NCBI GenBank assembly: GCA_963854835.1
Contig: OY978525.1
Span: forward strand, 59,312,355 to 59,376,354
DNA: 64,000 nt
From: Megamerina dolium
Lineage: Eukaryota; Arthropoda; Insecta; Diptera; Megamerinidae
Direction: 5' to 3'
Part shown: one piece after another, positions 54,427-64,000 of the stretch
Layout: each line of letters starts with the position of its first letter
Position numbering within the stretch: the stretch's first letter is position 1
Translations under genes and position numbers: made by a program
Notes under the pieces: model-generated
Seen by the model: only the letters and a program-made list of their open reading frames with translations
Database searches by the model: none
Told to the model about the DNA's origin: nothing

Positions 54427-57400
54427 ATGGTGAAAATTGACCATCAGGAGCAAAGGTGAAACTGCTGGTGAGGCTAAGGCAAGCCATGGAGACTAAGGAT
54501 ATTAGTGTAGATGAACATAAGTTCTTTGAGGAAGCCGAGATACATGCAGTTGTGCACGCTAAGGAAGAGAGCAAGATAGATTTGAGATGGATTTCATAAA
54601 AACCATGATGCAACAGCAGCAACAACAGCTACAACAAAATGCGTCTCGCATTAACTCCAGCTTTCAAGAACATTCGGCTCGCCAAAATGGGCGTTATTAG
54701 TGAATTGAGTATGGAAATTCAGGAAGGTTCGGCTAACCAAGAACACGTCATTGAAAATCTACAAAATGAAATTGAACTCAGATCTCAAGAAATTTCTGGG
54801 ACTATTAATGAGAAAGTTGCAGAACATGTAGATGAAATTTCTGGTGCCATTAATGAAGAAGTCGCCTGGAAGATAAGTTCGAGATATTACAGCATGAACT
54901 CAATCAACTAAAAATAAATGGACCAGCCACATCAGTGATTAGAGATTCGAGTACAATCAAGATAAAGCCGCCGACATTTGATGAAGCCATGCCATTCAAC
55001 ATCTTCAAACTTCAGTTCGAGACAACAGCTTTGAAGAATCAATGGGATGATAGTGACAAGACCGCTGGTTTAATAGTGGCATTGACGGGTAATGCGTAAG
55101 AAGTCTTGCAGATGGTTCCAGAGAATGATCGTGAAAGCTATCAATCACTGATAGACACACTCCATCGGAAATATGGAAATTAATATAAGAGCTAATTGCA
55201 TCGAGTGGGATTAAGATCGCAGTCCAACGGAGTAATGTCATCTAGCGTTCTCCGGTAGTTCGGAAGAGTTCGTCGAAAAAATAAAAATATTGGCATTCAT
55301 AGACGGTATACGTGATGGAGAGACTAAGCGTGAACTAGTTATGTTGAAAGGAATACATATGCCGCAACAGTCAGTAGTGAGTGCCTTGACGTATTAAGCC
55401 GCCAGTTTGATGTGTAGACCAATGCCACGGTTGCTCCAAGTAGAAGTGGTTCTGCTTTTAGGAGAGTGTCAGGCATTCAAGTTCGTAGTGCAATCTGAAA
55501 GAAGAACAACAGGTCGATGTGAAAACATATTTACTGGTAAGTGCTTCATTTGCGATCAAGATCTAGTTCTCCAGGAAGACAAAAGAAGGAGAATAGGCGG
55601 CAGCGCTCGCTCTACTAAAGCAAATCGAGTCAGTTCAACAACTCCAACAGTGAATTGCCCCGTCACCCACATTTTACAACTATAGCGTGTGCCAAGCAGC
55701 TTGACTATTGATGGATAACTGGACTATATGGAGTTTATGTTCACTCTCGATACTGGTCCATCGCATTCTATAATCAAGAGCGATTTAGTAAAGAGTTTTC
55801 AGCCTTTAATGGGAATAACATTGCGTACAGCAACGGGTGAGAATACACAAATTCTGGATAATATAAAGAAACGAGTATCTATTGGAAATTGCACGTGGGA
55901 ACACGAATTCATTGTGGCCGACATCATCGATGACGTAATAATTGGTGTTGATTTTATGATTGACAGCGGATTTACTTTAGATTTAAATCAACGGATACTA
56001 CGCTATGCAAATGTCGAGCTACCATTGAATATCGGATACAAGCGTAGTGGAAACATCAAACGAATACTGGCATGTCAATGCCAAGAGATTCCAGCAAAAT
56101 CAGAAGTGGTGATTTGGCACAGATGAATGTGGATGATGGGCAAGCTGTGGGTAGTGGAAGCAGATAAAGAAATAACAAATGAAAACATCATACTTGGTAG
56201 AACGTTAGTGGAACCTAAAGAAAATGGAAAGGTATCGGTGCGAATATTAAATCCAACTACATCTACAGTTGTGAAGAAAGGAATGGTGATTGATCATTGC
56301 CAGGAAGTTACTGCAGTAGTAGACGGCGAAAAAGTGGAGGAACCGTTAGAGCGGTTTCAAAATGGAAGAATGGACAGGTGTGCTTACTAAACAGAAAAAA
56401 GGAAAAGTCTTACACCTATTGCAGAAGTACAGTTTAATCTTTTCATTAAATGGAAAAACTGCTGACGAACAACCACCGTGAAAAATCACATTGACACCGC
56501 TGATTCTAGGCCAATTTGTCAGGCACCACGACGAATGCCAGTGGTTAAAAGAGACGAAGCCATTAAATTGATCACCGATATGCAGAAACAAGGTATTATC
56601 CCATCAGCGAGTCCATGGAGTTCACCAGTTGTGCTGGTAAAGGAGAAGGATGGAAGTACTCGATTCTGTGTGGATTACAGAAAACTAAATGATATCACGA
56701 AAAAAGACAGCTACCCACTGCCAAGAACTGATAATACTCTGGACACGCTATCTGTTGCAAAGTGATTTTCAACTCTTGACCTGCAAAGTGGCTACTGGCA
56801 AGTGGAACTTTGTGAGAGGACAAAGAGAAAACAGCTTTCAGTATTGGCGATGGTCTACGGCAATTCACAGTGATACCATTTGGCTTATATAATGCGCCAG
56901 CTACTTTCGAACGTTTGATGGAGCGTGTACTCAGAGGACTACACTGGAAAACGTGTTTGCTGTACCTCGATGACATTATCGTGATGGGAAAATATATTAA
57001 CGACCACCTGGAAAAGGTGAAAGAAGTATTTGAGCGTATATATCCGCAGGGCTTAAACTAAATCCGTAAAAGTGCACTTTTCATGCGAGAAATTAAGTAT
57101 CTTTGTCATAAAGTAACAACAGAGGGGGTACATACCGACGAGGAGAAAGTAGTAGCAGTACAATAATGGCCTATTCCGTCGAACCTTCACGAGTTAAGAA
57201 GCTTCCTAGGCTGAAAGAAGGATTATGTTCAGCACCAGTATTAGCGTATCCAGTACCTGGTCAAAAGTTTGTGTTGGACGCAGATGTGAGTGACTATGGC
57301 ATAGGAGCTGTGTTCTCTCAGATCATAGATGAGCAAGAAAAAGTAATAGCATACTACAGTAAAATCCTGTCGAAGCCAGAAAGAAACTACTGTGTCACTC

Positions 57401-57527
57401 GAAGAGAATTACTTGCAATACTGGAATGTGTAAAATATTTCCATAAATACTTATACGGTCAGTCATTTCATCTATGAACTGACCACGCAGCGCTAAGGTG
57501 GTTATTACTTAACAAGATACTTAACTT
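54427..57527 (+). pseudogene. Gypsy gag-pol, plus copy, heavily mutated
   Basis: Gag pieces include IKPPTFDEAMPFNIFKLQFE and LIVALTGNA. Protease (55728-56126) has FTLDTGPSHSIIKSDLVKSF, with the active-site DTG intact, and DVIIGVDFMID. Reverse transcriptase has VKRDEAIKLI, SPWSSPVVLVKEKDGSTRFC, DYRKLNDITKKDSYPLPR, FGLYNAPATFERLMERVL and YLDDIIVMG. RNase H begins FVLDADVSDYGIGAVFSQ and keeps RRELLAILE. Stops and frameshifts separate most pieces. Integrase is absent. Confidence 0.82.
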
Positions 57528-57540
57528 GCACTTTTCGGAT

Positions 57541-58825
57541 TTAGTTTAAGCCCTGCGGATATATACGCTCAAATACTTCTTTCACCTTTTCCAGGTGGTC
57601 GTTAATATATTTTCCCATCACGATAATGTCATCGAGGTACAGCAAACACGTTTTCCAGTGTAGTCCTCTGAGTACACGCTCCATCAAACGTTCGAAAGTA
57701 GCTGGCGCATTATATAAGCCAAATGGTATCACTGTGAATTGCCGTAGACCATCGCCAATACTGAAAGCTGTTTTCTCTTTGTCCTCTCACAAAGTTCCAC
57801 TTGCCAGTAGCCACTTTGCAGGTCCAGAGTTGAAAACCACTTTGCAACAGATAGCGTGTCCAGAGTGTTATCAATCCTTGGCAGTGGATAGCTGTCTTCA
57901 TATCGGTAATCAACTTAATGGCTTCGTCTCTTTTGACCAATGGCATTCGTCGTGGTTCCTGACAAATTGAAAAGATTAAACTGTACTTCTCCAATAGGTG
58001 TAAGACTTTTCCTTCTTTATGTTTGGTAAGCACACCTGGCCATTCTTCCATCTGTACTTTTAAATCCGCTCTAACAGTTCCTGATTCTCCACTTTTCACC
58101 GACGAACCCTTCCTCACCACCAAGTATGATGTTATTATGTGTTATTTATTTATCCGTTTCCCTTACCCACAACTTGCCTGTCCCATCATCCACATTTATC
58201 TGTGCCGAAATCACCGCCTCTCATTTTGCTGGAAACTCTTTGCTTTAACATGCCGCTATTCGTTTGAATACACTACGCTTGTAACCGATGTTCAATGGTA
58301 ACTCGACATTTTCAAAGCGTAGTATCCGTTGATTTAAATCTAACGTATATTCATTATCAATTATCATTACCAATTATTATGATGTTGGTCACAATGAATT
58401 CGTGTTCCCATGTGTTAAATCCAATACAAACTCCATTATTTTTCTTACCCAAAATCTGTGCATCCTCACCCATTTCAGGTCGAAATTTTGTTCCTAGTAG
58501 AGGCTCAAACCTCTTCACCAAATGGCTCCTGATTATAGAATGTGATGCACCAGTTAACATGATTTCCATATTGTCCAGTTCTGCTTTAATAGTCAAGCTG
58601 CTTGGCACACGGTGTGAAGGATGGAACGACCCACTATTGGAGTCCGTTTATGCCCCGCTGAACTGACTCGATATAGTTTGATTGATTTGTGTTAGTGGAT
58701 ATTTTTATTTTTTCGACGAACTCTTCCGAATTACCGGAGAACGCTAGATGACATAAGCGCTCAATGTCGGAAGCGAATTCCTGAAAGCTCTCATTACTCC
58801 GTTGCAATCGCGATCTTAATTCCAC
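57541..58825 (-). pseudogene. Gypsy gag-pol fragments, minus copy
   Basis: From the right: a Gag piece RSRLQRSNESFQEFASDIERL; a protease MEIMLTGASHSIIRSHLVKRF in which the catalytic DTG reads LTG; and then EPRRMPLVKRDEAIKLITDM followed by a deletion that removes the SPWSSPVVLVKEKDG region. Finally FGLYNAPATFERLM and YLDDIIVMG survive. The family is secure; the copy is inactive. Confidence 0.8.
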
Positions 58826-59290
58826 TCGATAAAATTGGCTCTTATATTAATTTCCATATTTCCGATGAAGTGTGTCTATCAGTGGTTAATAGCTACCACG
58901 ATCTTTCTCTGGAACAATCTGTAACACTTCGGAAGCATTACCTTTTAATGCCACTATTAAAGCAGCGGTCTTGTCAGTATCGTCCTATTGATTCTTCGTA
59001 GCTGTTTTCTCAAACTGAAGCTTGAAGATTTTGAATTGTGTGGTTTCATCAAATGTTGGTGGCTTTAGTTAGATTGTACTTGTTTCTCTAATCACTAATG
59101 TAGATGGTCTGTTTATTTTTAGTTTACTGAGTTCGTGCTCTAATTTTTTAAACTTATTTTCCCAATCGTCGACATGTCCCTTCAGCTTAACATCAAAATC
59201 ATCCACGTGTTCTTAAAACTCTGTGACTTTGTCATTAATGGCACCAGAAATTTCCTGAAATCTGATATCAATGCCTATTTGAGAAGTTTC

Positions 59291-59450
59291 TTAGCTAGAT
59301 GAATGTTCGTGAAGCTTGTAGTCAATTTTTTTCTGGAATTCTTCCAACACATTTTCTTGACGAGACGATCCTTTTTGAATAGCCATACGCAATTGCTGCT
59401 GTTGTTGTTGCATCATAGCTAACAGAGGCCGCTTAACAGATGGAACTATC
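59291..59450 (-). pseudogene. Gypsy gag segment beyond the nested LINE
   Basis: The minus strand reads LLAMMQQQQQQLRMAIQKGS and RQENVLEEFQKKIDYKLHEH, the counterpart of KTMMQQQQQQLQQN and the coiled-coil-like region of the plus copy near 54600-54900. It joins directly to the 3' end of the nested LINE at about 59440. Confidence 0.65.
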
Positions 59451-59825
59451 CTGAATCCTGGAACCATTGGGAATTCGTAATGAATAGAACAATGTCTCTG
59501 ACCGGAGACGTCCTTTAAACCTTGTCTATTATCCGTTTGTGTACCTCCATATTTAAGGATTCCCACCAGACTATCACTCCGTAAAAAAGAATTGGTCTGA
59601 CGTCCGGGGAGTATAGCCACTATACGATTGTAGGATTCATCCCCCATCTTTTATCTATGGCTTTCTTACAGAAATAGAGTGCTGCTGTTGCTTTACGAAC
59701 TCTTTCCTCCGTGTTTGGTTTCCAACTTAGTTTTCTATCTAAAGTTATACCGAAATACTTCTCATGTTCAGTTAGCTTTAGATTAGTTCTCCCAATTCTA
59801 GGTAAGGTAAAAGTAGGTATTATAT

Positions 59826-60207
59826 AAAAAAAAAAAAAATAAATATGTGGCACTTAAAGCCCCAAAGGGCTCATTGGCCAAGCTTCTCTTCCATTACTGT
59901 TGTGCGTCTTAAATTTTGGACAGTATTAGAATGGACCTACTTATTTTAGCCGGTTCCGAACGGCAGAACACTTGTGACATCACTTTTTCTGAGCTTTGTC
60001 ACAGAGTTCTTTTTAGAAGCTTTTTCATGGCAAGTTGTTACTGTCGGAAGAATTGCCAATTGCTTGCCGACAGGTGGGTACCGTTCGAAAGAAAAATCTT
60101 TTCGATATTAAATTTGTTATGCATCAGCCGGGTATTGAACCACGACCTACAGATCAGAAGGCGAACACACTAACCACTGAGCAACGGCACCCACTTAGGT
60201 GGGTGCC
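59826..60207 (-). mobile_element. tRNA-headed SINE (young subfamily) with 5' snap-back
   Basis: Flanked by the 13-bp duplication GTAGGTATTATAT (59813-59825 and 60208-60220). The body is nearly identical to the other young copies. At its 5' end (right) an extra inverted copy of the first nine bases forms a hairpin, GGCACCCAC-TTAG-GTGGGTGCC (60186-60207). Confidence 0.92.
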
Positions 60208-61229
60208 GTAGGTATTATATGCTTTCTAGTAAAGATATGCTTTCTAGTAAAGAGGACTAGCTCAGTTTTAGCAGGGTTGATGGCCACACCAGAATTTGAA
60301 GCTCATTTGGACAGGATTGATAAGGCATGGTTCATCACTTCGGTGAGTGTATATAAATATTTTCCCGATGCCATAATTGCCACGGCATCTGCATAATCCA
60401 CCGCTTTGCAGCCCTTGGTTTGTAATGATATGAGAACTTCATTGATGGTTAAGTTCCACAGAAGAGGCGACAACACACCCCCTTGAGGGGTGCTCTTAAT
60501 CGCAAATCTACTAATACATGAGGTACCCAATTTTAAGTTTATCACTCTTTGCCTTGGCAATAGACTAAAGAATCTAAAAATAGGTTCGTCCACCTTAAGC
60601 ATAGCAAGAGAGGTTTCGACTGCTTCTGGATTTATGTTATTGAAGGTCTCCTCCATATCTAGAAAGGTGACCAGGCTATGTTCTTTGCAGTGCATAGCTG
60701 TTTCGATCTTCTACACAGATGAGTACAGGACTGTCTCAACGGACTTGCCTTTGTTATATGCATGTTGTAATGCAGAGATATTCTTAGCATCTATAGAACC
60801 CCTTAAGGAGGATAGACTTATATGTCTGAAATCACTTGGCTTTGAGTGGGACGTTTTTCCGCCTTTAGGGATAAACACCACGATTACTTTTAGCCATACC
60901 TTGGGGACATAGCATAGCCTTAGGCATGCAGAGAAGATTACCTCCAACCAAGGTGTTAGAAGATTCCCACACTTCTGCATGTCCTCGAGTATAATACCAT
61001 CAGGTCCTGGGGAATTCAATGGTTTAAAATTATTTATCGCCCAATTAATCTTTGTTTTATTGATTATTTTGTGCAAGACGTCGTAGCTAATTCTACTAGG
61101 ATTAACATTTGGGGTTCGGCCAAGGCTGTCCTCCAAACAGGCTGGAAAAAGGGGATCAATAACTACCCGAAGAGTTTCCAGACTTGAAGTAGTCCAATCA
61201 CCATCCCCCTTCACAATGAAGCTGGGTGT

Positions 61230-61552
61230 AGGTTAGATTAGGTTATATCGCTGCCCTCCATCTGGGAGGACACACTTATGCCAGAAAGACCCATTGTGAT
61301 AACACCGAACTTCTTTTCCAATACTGTTGTTCGTGTCAAATTTGGACAGCATTAGAAGGGACTTATATTAGCTGGTTCCGAACGACAGAACCCTTATGAC
61401 ATCACTTTAACTTAGTTTTGCCACATAGCTCTTTTAAGAAGCATTTTTGGCAAATTGTTACTGCCGGAAAAATTGCCAATGGAATGGTTCGAAGGAAAAA
61501 TCTTTTCGATATTAAATTTGGTTATGCTTCAGCCGGGGATTGAACCCACGAC
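61230..61552 (-). mobile_element. tRNA-headed SINE, second subfamily, 5'-truncated
   Basis: Flanked by the 7-bp duplication TGGGTGT (61223-61229 and 61553-61559). It keeps box B (TTCAATCCCCGG in reverse) but lacks box A, so it was truncated on insertion. The 3' end reads CACAATGGGTCTTTCTGGC, ATAAGTGTGTCC, then ATAACCTAATCTAACCTA, as in the copy at 24941. Confidence 0.88.
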
Positions 61553-63049
61553 TGGGTGTGACTAGATGTAACTGAATTTGTTGCGAGAATCTTTCGTAGG
61601 CGGCTTGCCTCTAAAATTTCCTCTATGTTACTGCAAAAGTCATTCCATGATGATCTTTTTGCTTTTATTATCCCCTTTTTAAACACTCGTCGGCTCTCAC
61701 TTTAGGGTTGCCATTGATTAGTGAATTTGGCTCGGTTAAATTGCTCTCGACACTCCTTCCTTAGAGTGATGATATCTGCCGAACACCACGGAGGTCTCTT
61801 CGTCTTTGGAGTCCTTCTAATTGGGCAGGACGCTACAGTAGATTTCCTGCAAGATTCTGTAATTTGTTGAACAGTGGCCTCAAGCTGCTCCTTATTTTGC
61901 AAGCTTGAGGGCGTCATGTGAGTGAGGGATTTATTTAGGGTGCCCCTATACTTATCGCAATTTGTACGTTTCTACTTATCTGCTTTTGTGGCCTTATATG
62001 AAGGCGGAAGCTAATATACCTATGATCCGAGAAAGAGTGTTCTTTGTCAACCTCCCATTCCTTAACTAGGGAGTCCTAAGAGTCGTTTATAAGGGTAATA
62101 TCTAAAACCTCCTCCCTATTACAGGTAATGAAGGTCGGTTCTGTACCCATGTTTGCGAGAGTCATGTTAGAACTAATAGTATATTCAAAAAGTGACTCAC
62201 CTCGATCGTTGTTGTCTGAGCTGCGCGAGATGTAATGGTGTGCGTTGTCGTCGGCTCGCATCACCAGATTCGCCTCGCGTTTCTCCGCCTCCCGAACTGC
62301 CTTCTTTATTATAGGGTGAAGTTGGGGCTCAGTATGATCGTTAGCCATGTACGCAGATATCAGCCAATATATATGGGATTGATGATCTAACGCAATGGTC
62401 ACAGTATCTTTGTCGATGTAATCAGATAGTAGGAATGCTTTGTAGCATTTCTTCACTAAAATACATGATCGAGGCTTACCTGCATTTTGAATGTAGTAAA
62501 GTCCATAGTTTGGGGAGCATAGTCAGCACACCTTGTCATCCATGACCGACGGTTCCTGAATTAGAATGATGTCCTAAGATTTATCGCTTAGGCGAAGGAC
62601 AAGAGCAGCGGAAGCTGCTTTACAGTGGTGCAGATTAATCTGGACCACCCTGAGCATCTTCCTTTGCAATATTTAATACAGACGCTTCGGTTACCGTCGT
62701 AACGGTGTCCTCGACGTCATAACATAGTAAGCCGTCCTCATCCATTGTGCTAACTTCCACATTTCGGAAGAGGTAGCCAACCATCTCAGACGTTGACAGC
62801 GAATCGCTGTCTCCGTTACACGACATGTCCTCTACCGGGGCAGAACTTTCTTTTGTATCCCCTGGTTTTGGACCTTCTTTTCTTGCGTCTTTTCATAGAT
62901 TTTTAGGGTGTTTTGGGAGAAGCCATAGCTTATCACCCCTTTCTGTTTGGAGAGAGGTGCCAAGGATTGCTCATTCAAGATCACAACGACCTGTCGTGTT
63001 GCATTGTGCTTTTCATGAATTCCATGAGGTGGGCATTCGAATCTATATT

Positions 63050-63173
63050 CCTCTTCTACATTAATACCCTTGGCCTGCACGACCTGTCTTAGCCTCACCA
63101 ACAGTTCCGCTTTTGCACCTGATGATGTTAGGTTCATCTTTACCAACAGCTTTTTAAGCTGATCCACTTTCAA
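63050..63173 (-). pseudogene. Gypsy gag N-terminus with SAP-like motif
   Basis: The minus strand encodes VDQLKKLLVKMNLTSSGAKA followed by ELLVRLRQVV. This matches the helix-extension-helix pattern of a SAP DNA-binding motif (LKxLL...L..SG.KAELVxRL). The plus copy near 54450 has the same segment in shifted frames (KLLVRLRQAM). SAP-like N-termini occur in some retrotransposon Gags. A frameshift separates it from the ATG at 63187. Confidence 0.55.
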
Positions 63174-63194
63174 TCAATTTTCACCATCTTAACA

Positions 63195-63214
63195 GAATCC
63201 CACTTCTGACACCA
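63195..63214 (-). promoter_or_regulatory. Primer-binding site for tRNA-Leu, minus Gypsy copy
   Basis: The plus strand reads GAATCCCACTTCTGACACCA, which equals the 3' end of insect tRNA-Leu with its CCA as I recall it. The minus strand is therefore a perfect primer site, two bases after the LTR. Confidence 0.82.
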
Positions 63215-63216
63215 AT

Positions 63217-63496
63217 TGTTACATTTCTATTTTGTCAACGTTTAATTCTATTTAAACCAGCGCTGTTCGATCACTGGATTCTATCAATAATAATTGCAAC
63301 ACTTATTTTGTACAACTCTATATAGCAACAATTTATTTCTTCAACTCTATTTACAATAACTCTTTAATATACTTGCAACTTTTGTCTCTGATACTGTATC
63401 AATATTTACGTGATCACTTTCGGAACTCAAGTGATTGCGTTTGTCAACAACTGGTTGGCTGTTCTGGTTATCGCCTATTTTTGTTTTTTTTTAACA
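63217..63496 (-). repeat. 5' LTR of the minus Gypsy element
   Basis: Similar to 54200-54397 in inverted orientation (TGATACAGTATCAG, AATAAGTGTTGCAATTATTA, ATCCAGTGATCGAACA). It begins TGTTAA on the minus strand at 63496, but whether the full U3 is included is unclear because the plus LTR is longer. Confidence 0.65.
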
Positions 63497-64000
63497 TTTG
63501 TTTCGACGCTACCATTATTCGTGCCATTCACAATTAGTGATGAATAACCAACCATCGATACTCATTACAATATGTTCTTTAAATAAACGGGTGCACACAT
63601 TTGGTTTGTTTACATACTTTCTCAGAAAAACTTGCAACGAGAGACTAAAATCAATATTGAGAAATATATTCTCACAAATATAAAATTTAAAAAAAATTAC
63701 GTGAGCGGAATCCGTTCACTGTTATATTGTTGTGTTCACTTGTTGTGACTTATAAATGCGTAAACAAAAAATGTTTGAGCCTTCTAATGAAAGATGAAAC
63801 TTTTTATGAATGGTTCATATTAGGACATACTAATGCCACCTCTTAGGATTACTATTTCTGAACCGTTGGTCCACTTTGTACTTCCTTGTGGCTGTTGATT
63901 CTACGCCACTCTCTTATATTGATGATGCTAATGCTGCTGCTAGAAATCTTTGGATATACTTGATCGTTGCAAAATAATTAATCAATCATGAAGTATTCAT
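63497..64000. other. Non-coding flank to the window edge
   Basis: No gene is seen. It may contain the outer part of the Gypsy LTR or unrelated flanking DNA. Confidence 0.35.

Larger units (their letters stand above)
53959..57527 (+). mobile_element. Gypsy-type retrotransposon (tRNA-Leu primed), plus copy, 3'-truncated
   Basis: It consists of a 5' LTR (53959-54397), a tRNA-Leu primer site, a broken gag, protease, reverse transcriptase and the beginning of RNase H. It stops at about 57527, where a minus-strand copy of the same family begins, and there is no 3' LTR. The primer type suggests the mdg3/micropia/blastopia side of Gypsy (inference). Confidence 0.8.
59530..62830 (-). pseudogene. I/LOA-type ORF2: endonuclease and reverse transcriptase, inactivated
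   Basis: The start region near 62640 reads INLHHCKAASAALVLRL. Endonuclease pieces include NLVMRADDNAHHYISRSSDN, NMTLANMGTEPTFITCN, EVLDITLIND and SDHRYISF. A linker reads KTKRPPWCSADIITLRKECR. The reverse transcriptase has NFKPLNSPGPDGI, VWLKVIVVFIPKGGK, FLDMEETFNNINPEAV, STPQGGVLSPLLWN and, at the active site, VDYADAVAIM, where the second aspartate of YADD is alanine. An 18-bp tandem duplication (FTRKHI twice) precedes the SINE. The sequence continues EKYFGITLDRKLSW at 59760. Confidence 0.78.
59440..63040 (-). mobile_element. I/LOA-type LINE nested in the Gypsy gag (internally deleted)
   Basis: A minus-strand LINE of the same family as 2-1053. It has endonuclease, linker and reverse transcriptase, then an internal deletion that removes RNase H and joins to the last ~60 bp of coding sequence (GACGTCTCCGGTCAGAGAC near 59510). 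Two SINEs sit inside it (61230-61552 and 59826-60207). The 5' boundary is placed where similarity to Gypsy gag ends, so it is approximate. Confidence 0.75.
57528..63496 (-). mobile_element. Gypsy-type retrotransposon, minus copy, with nested LINE and SINEs
   Basis: The 5' LTR is at the right (63217-63496), followed on the minus strand by the tRNA-Leu primer site, the gag start, a nested I/LOA LINE (about 59440-63040), more gag, a damaged protease and reverse transcriptase down to the junction at about 57528. It is the same family as the plus copy. Over the YLDD region the two encode the same 63 residues, so they form a large inverted repeat. Confidence 0.8.

Noticed and set aside
59916..60173. 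An 85-codon frame repeated in several places (starting MDSIRMDL)
   Set aside because: It falls entirely within the SINE, on the strand opposite the tRNA head, and recurs only because the SINE copies are nearly identical. SINEs do not encode proteins.

Overview
This window looks like repeat-dense, probably heterochromatic or piRNA-cluster-like DNA from an insect, most likely a dipteran. A tephritid fruit fly is my best guess. The base composition is AT-rich, there is no bacterial gene organisation, Jockey, RTE and I/LOA-type LINEs are abundant, and one mariner has the DD41D spacing that I know from the rosa group first described in Ceratitis. The species assignment is inference. Almost every recognisable coding sequence belongs to a transposable element. 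The exception is one strong candidate host exon on the minus strand (25491-26065), which encodes a single-pass membrane protein N-terminus and ends at a perfect GTAAGT donor.

Layout, left to right. 2-1053 is the 3' end of an I/LOA-type LINE with an RNase H domain, and 1054-1570 is an R1-type LINE scrap. 2711-9290 is Jockey-like LINE copy A (minus), split by two SINEs and a complete rosa-like DD41D mariner. 9806-10873 is a Tc1-like element with long inverted repeats. 11391-13030 is the 5' part of an RTE-type LINE set in a TATACATTT-rich tract. 13753-17834 is a Ty1/copia element. 18461-25250 is a patchwork of SINEs, an RTE, an undescribed repeat and mariner and piggyBac remnants. The host exon follows. 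28345-33550 is a second copia element, with a 5-bp duplication, into which the intact Jockey-like copy B (28816-33250) has inserted. 33758-38142 holds SINEs, (TA)n arrays, a mariner fragment and an RTE 3' end. 38273-42134 is Jockey-like copy D. 43080-50640 is a CR1/Jockey-superfamily LINE split by Jockey-like copy C. 50743-51426 is a TTAA-flanked non-autonomous element, and 52105-53307 is a DD34D mariner. 53959-63496 holds two Gypsy-type elements that use a tRNA-Leu primer, arranged head-on. The minus copy carries a nested I/LOA LINE, which itself carries two SINEs.

The autonomous elements and the SINEs appear to be linked. A tRNA-headed SINE family (nine recognisable copies, six with target-site duplications) ends in a short hairpin followed by AAGTG. 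The 3' end of the I/LOA-type LINE has the same arrangement, so that LINE is the probable source of its reverse transcriptase. Only Jockey-like copy B keeps both of its ORFs open. All other element genes carry stops, frameshifts or deletions. All annotation here is by reading; no alignment or database search was run.
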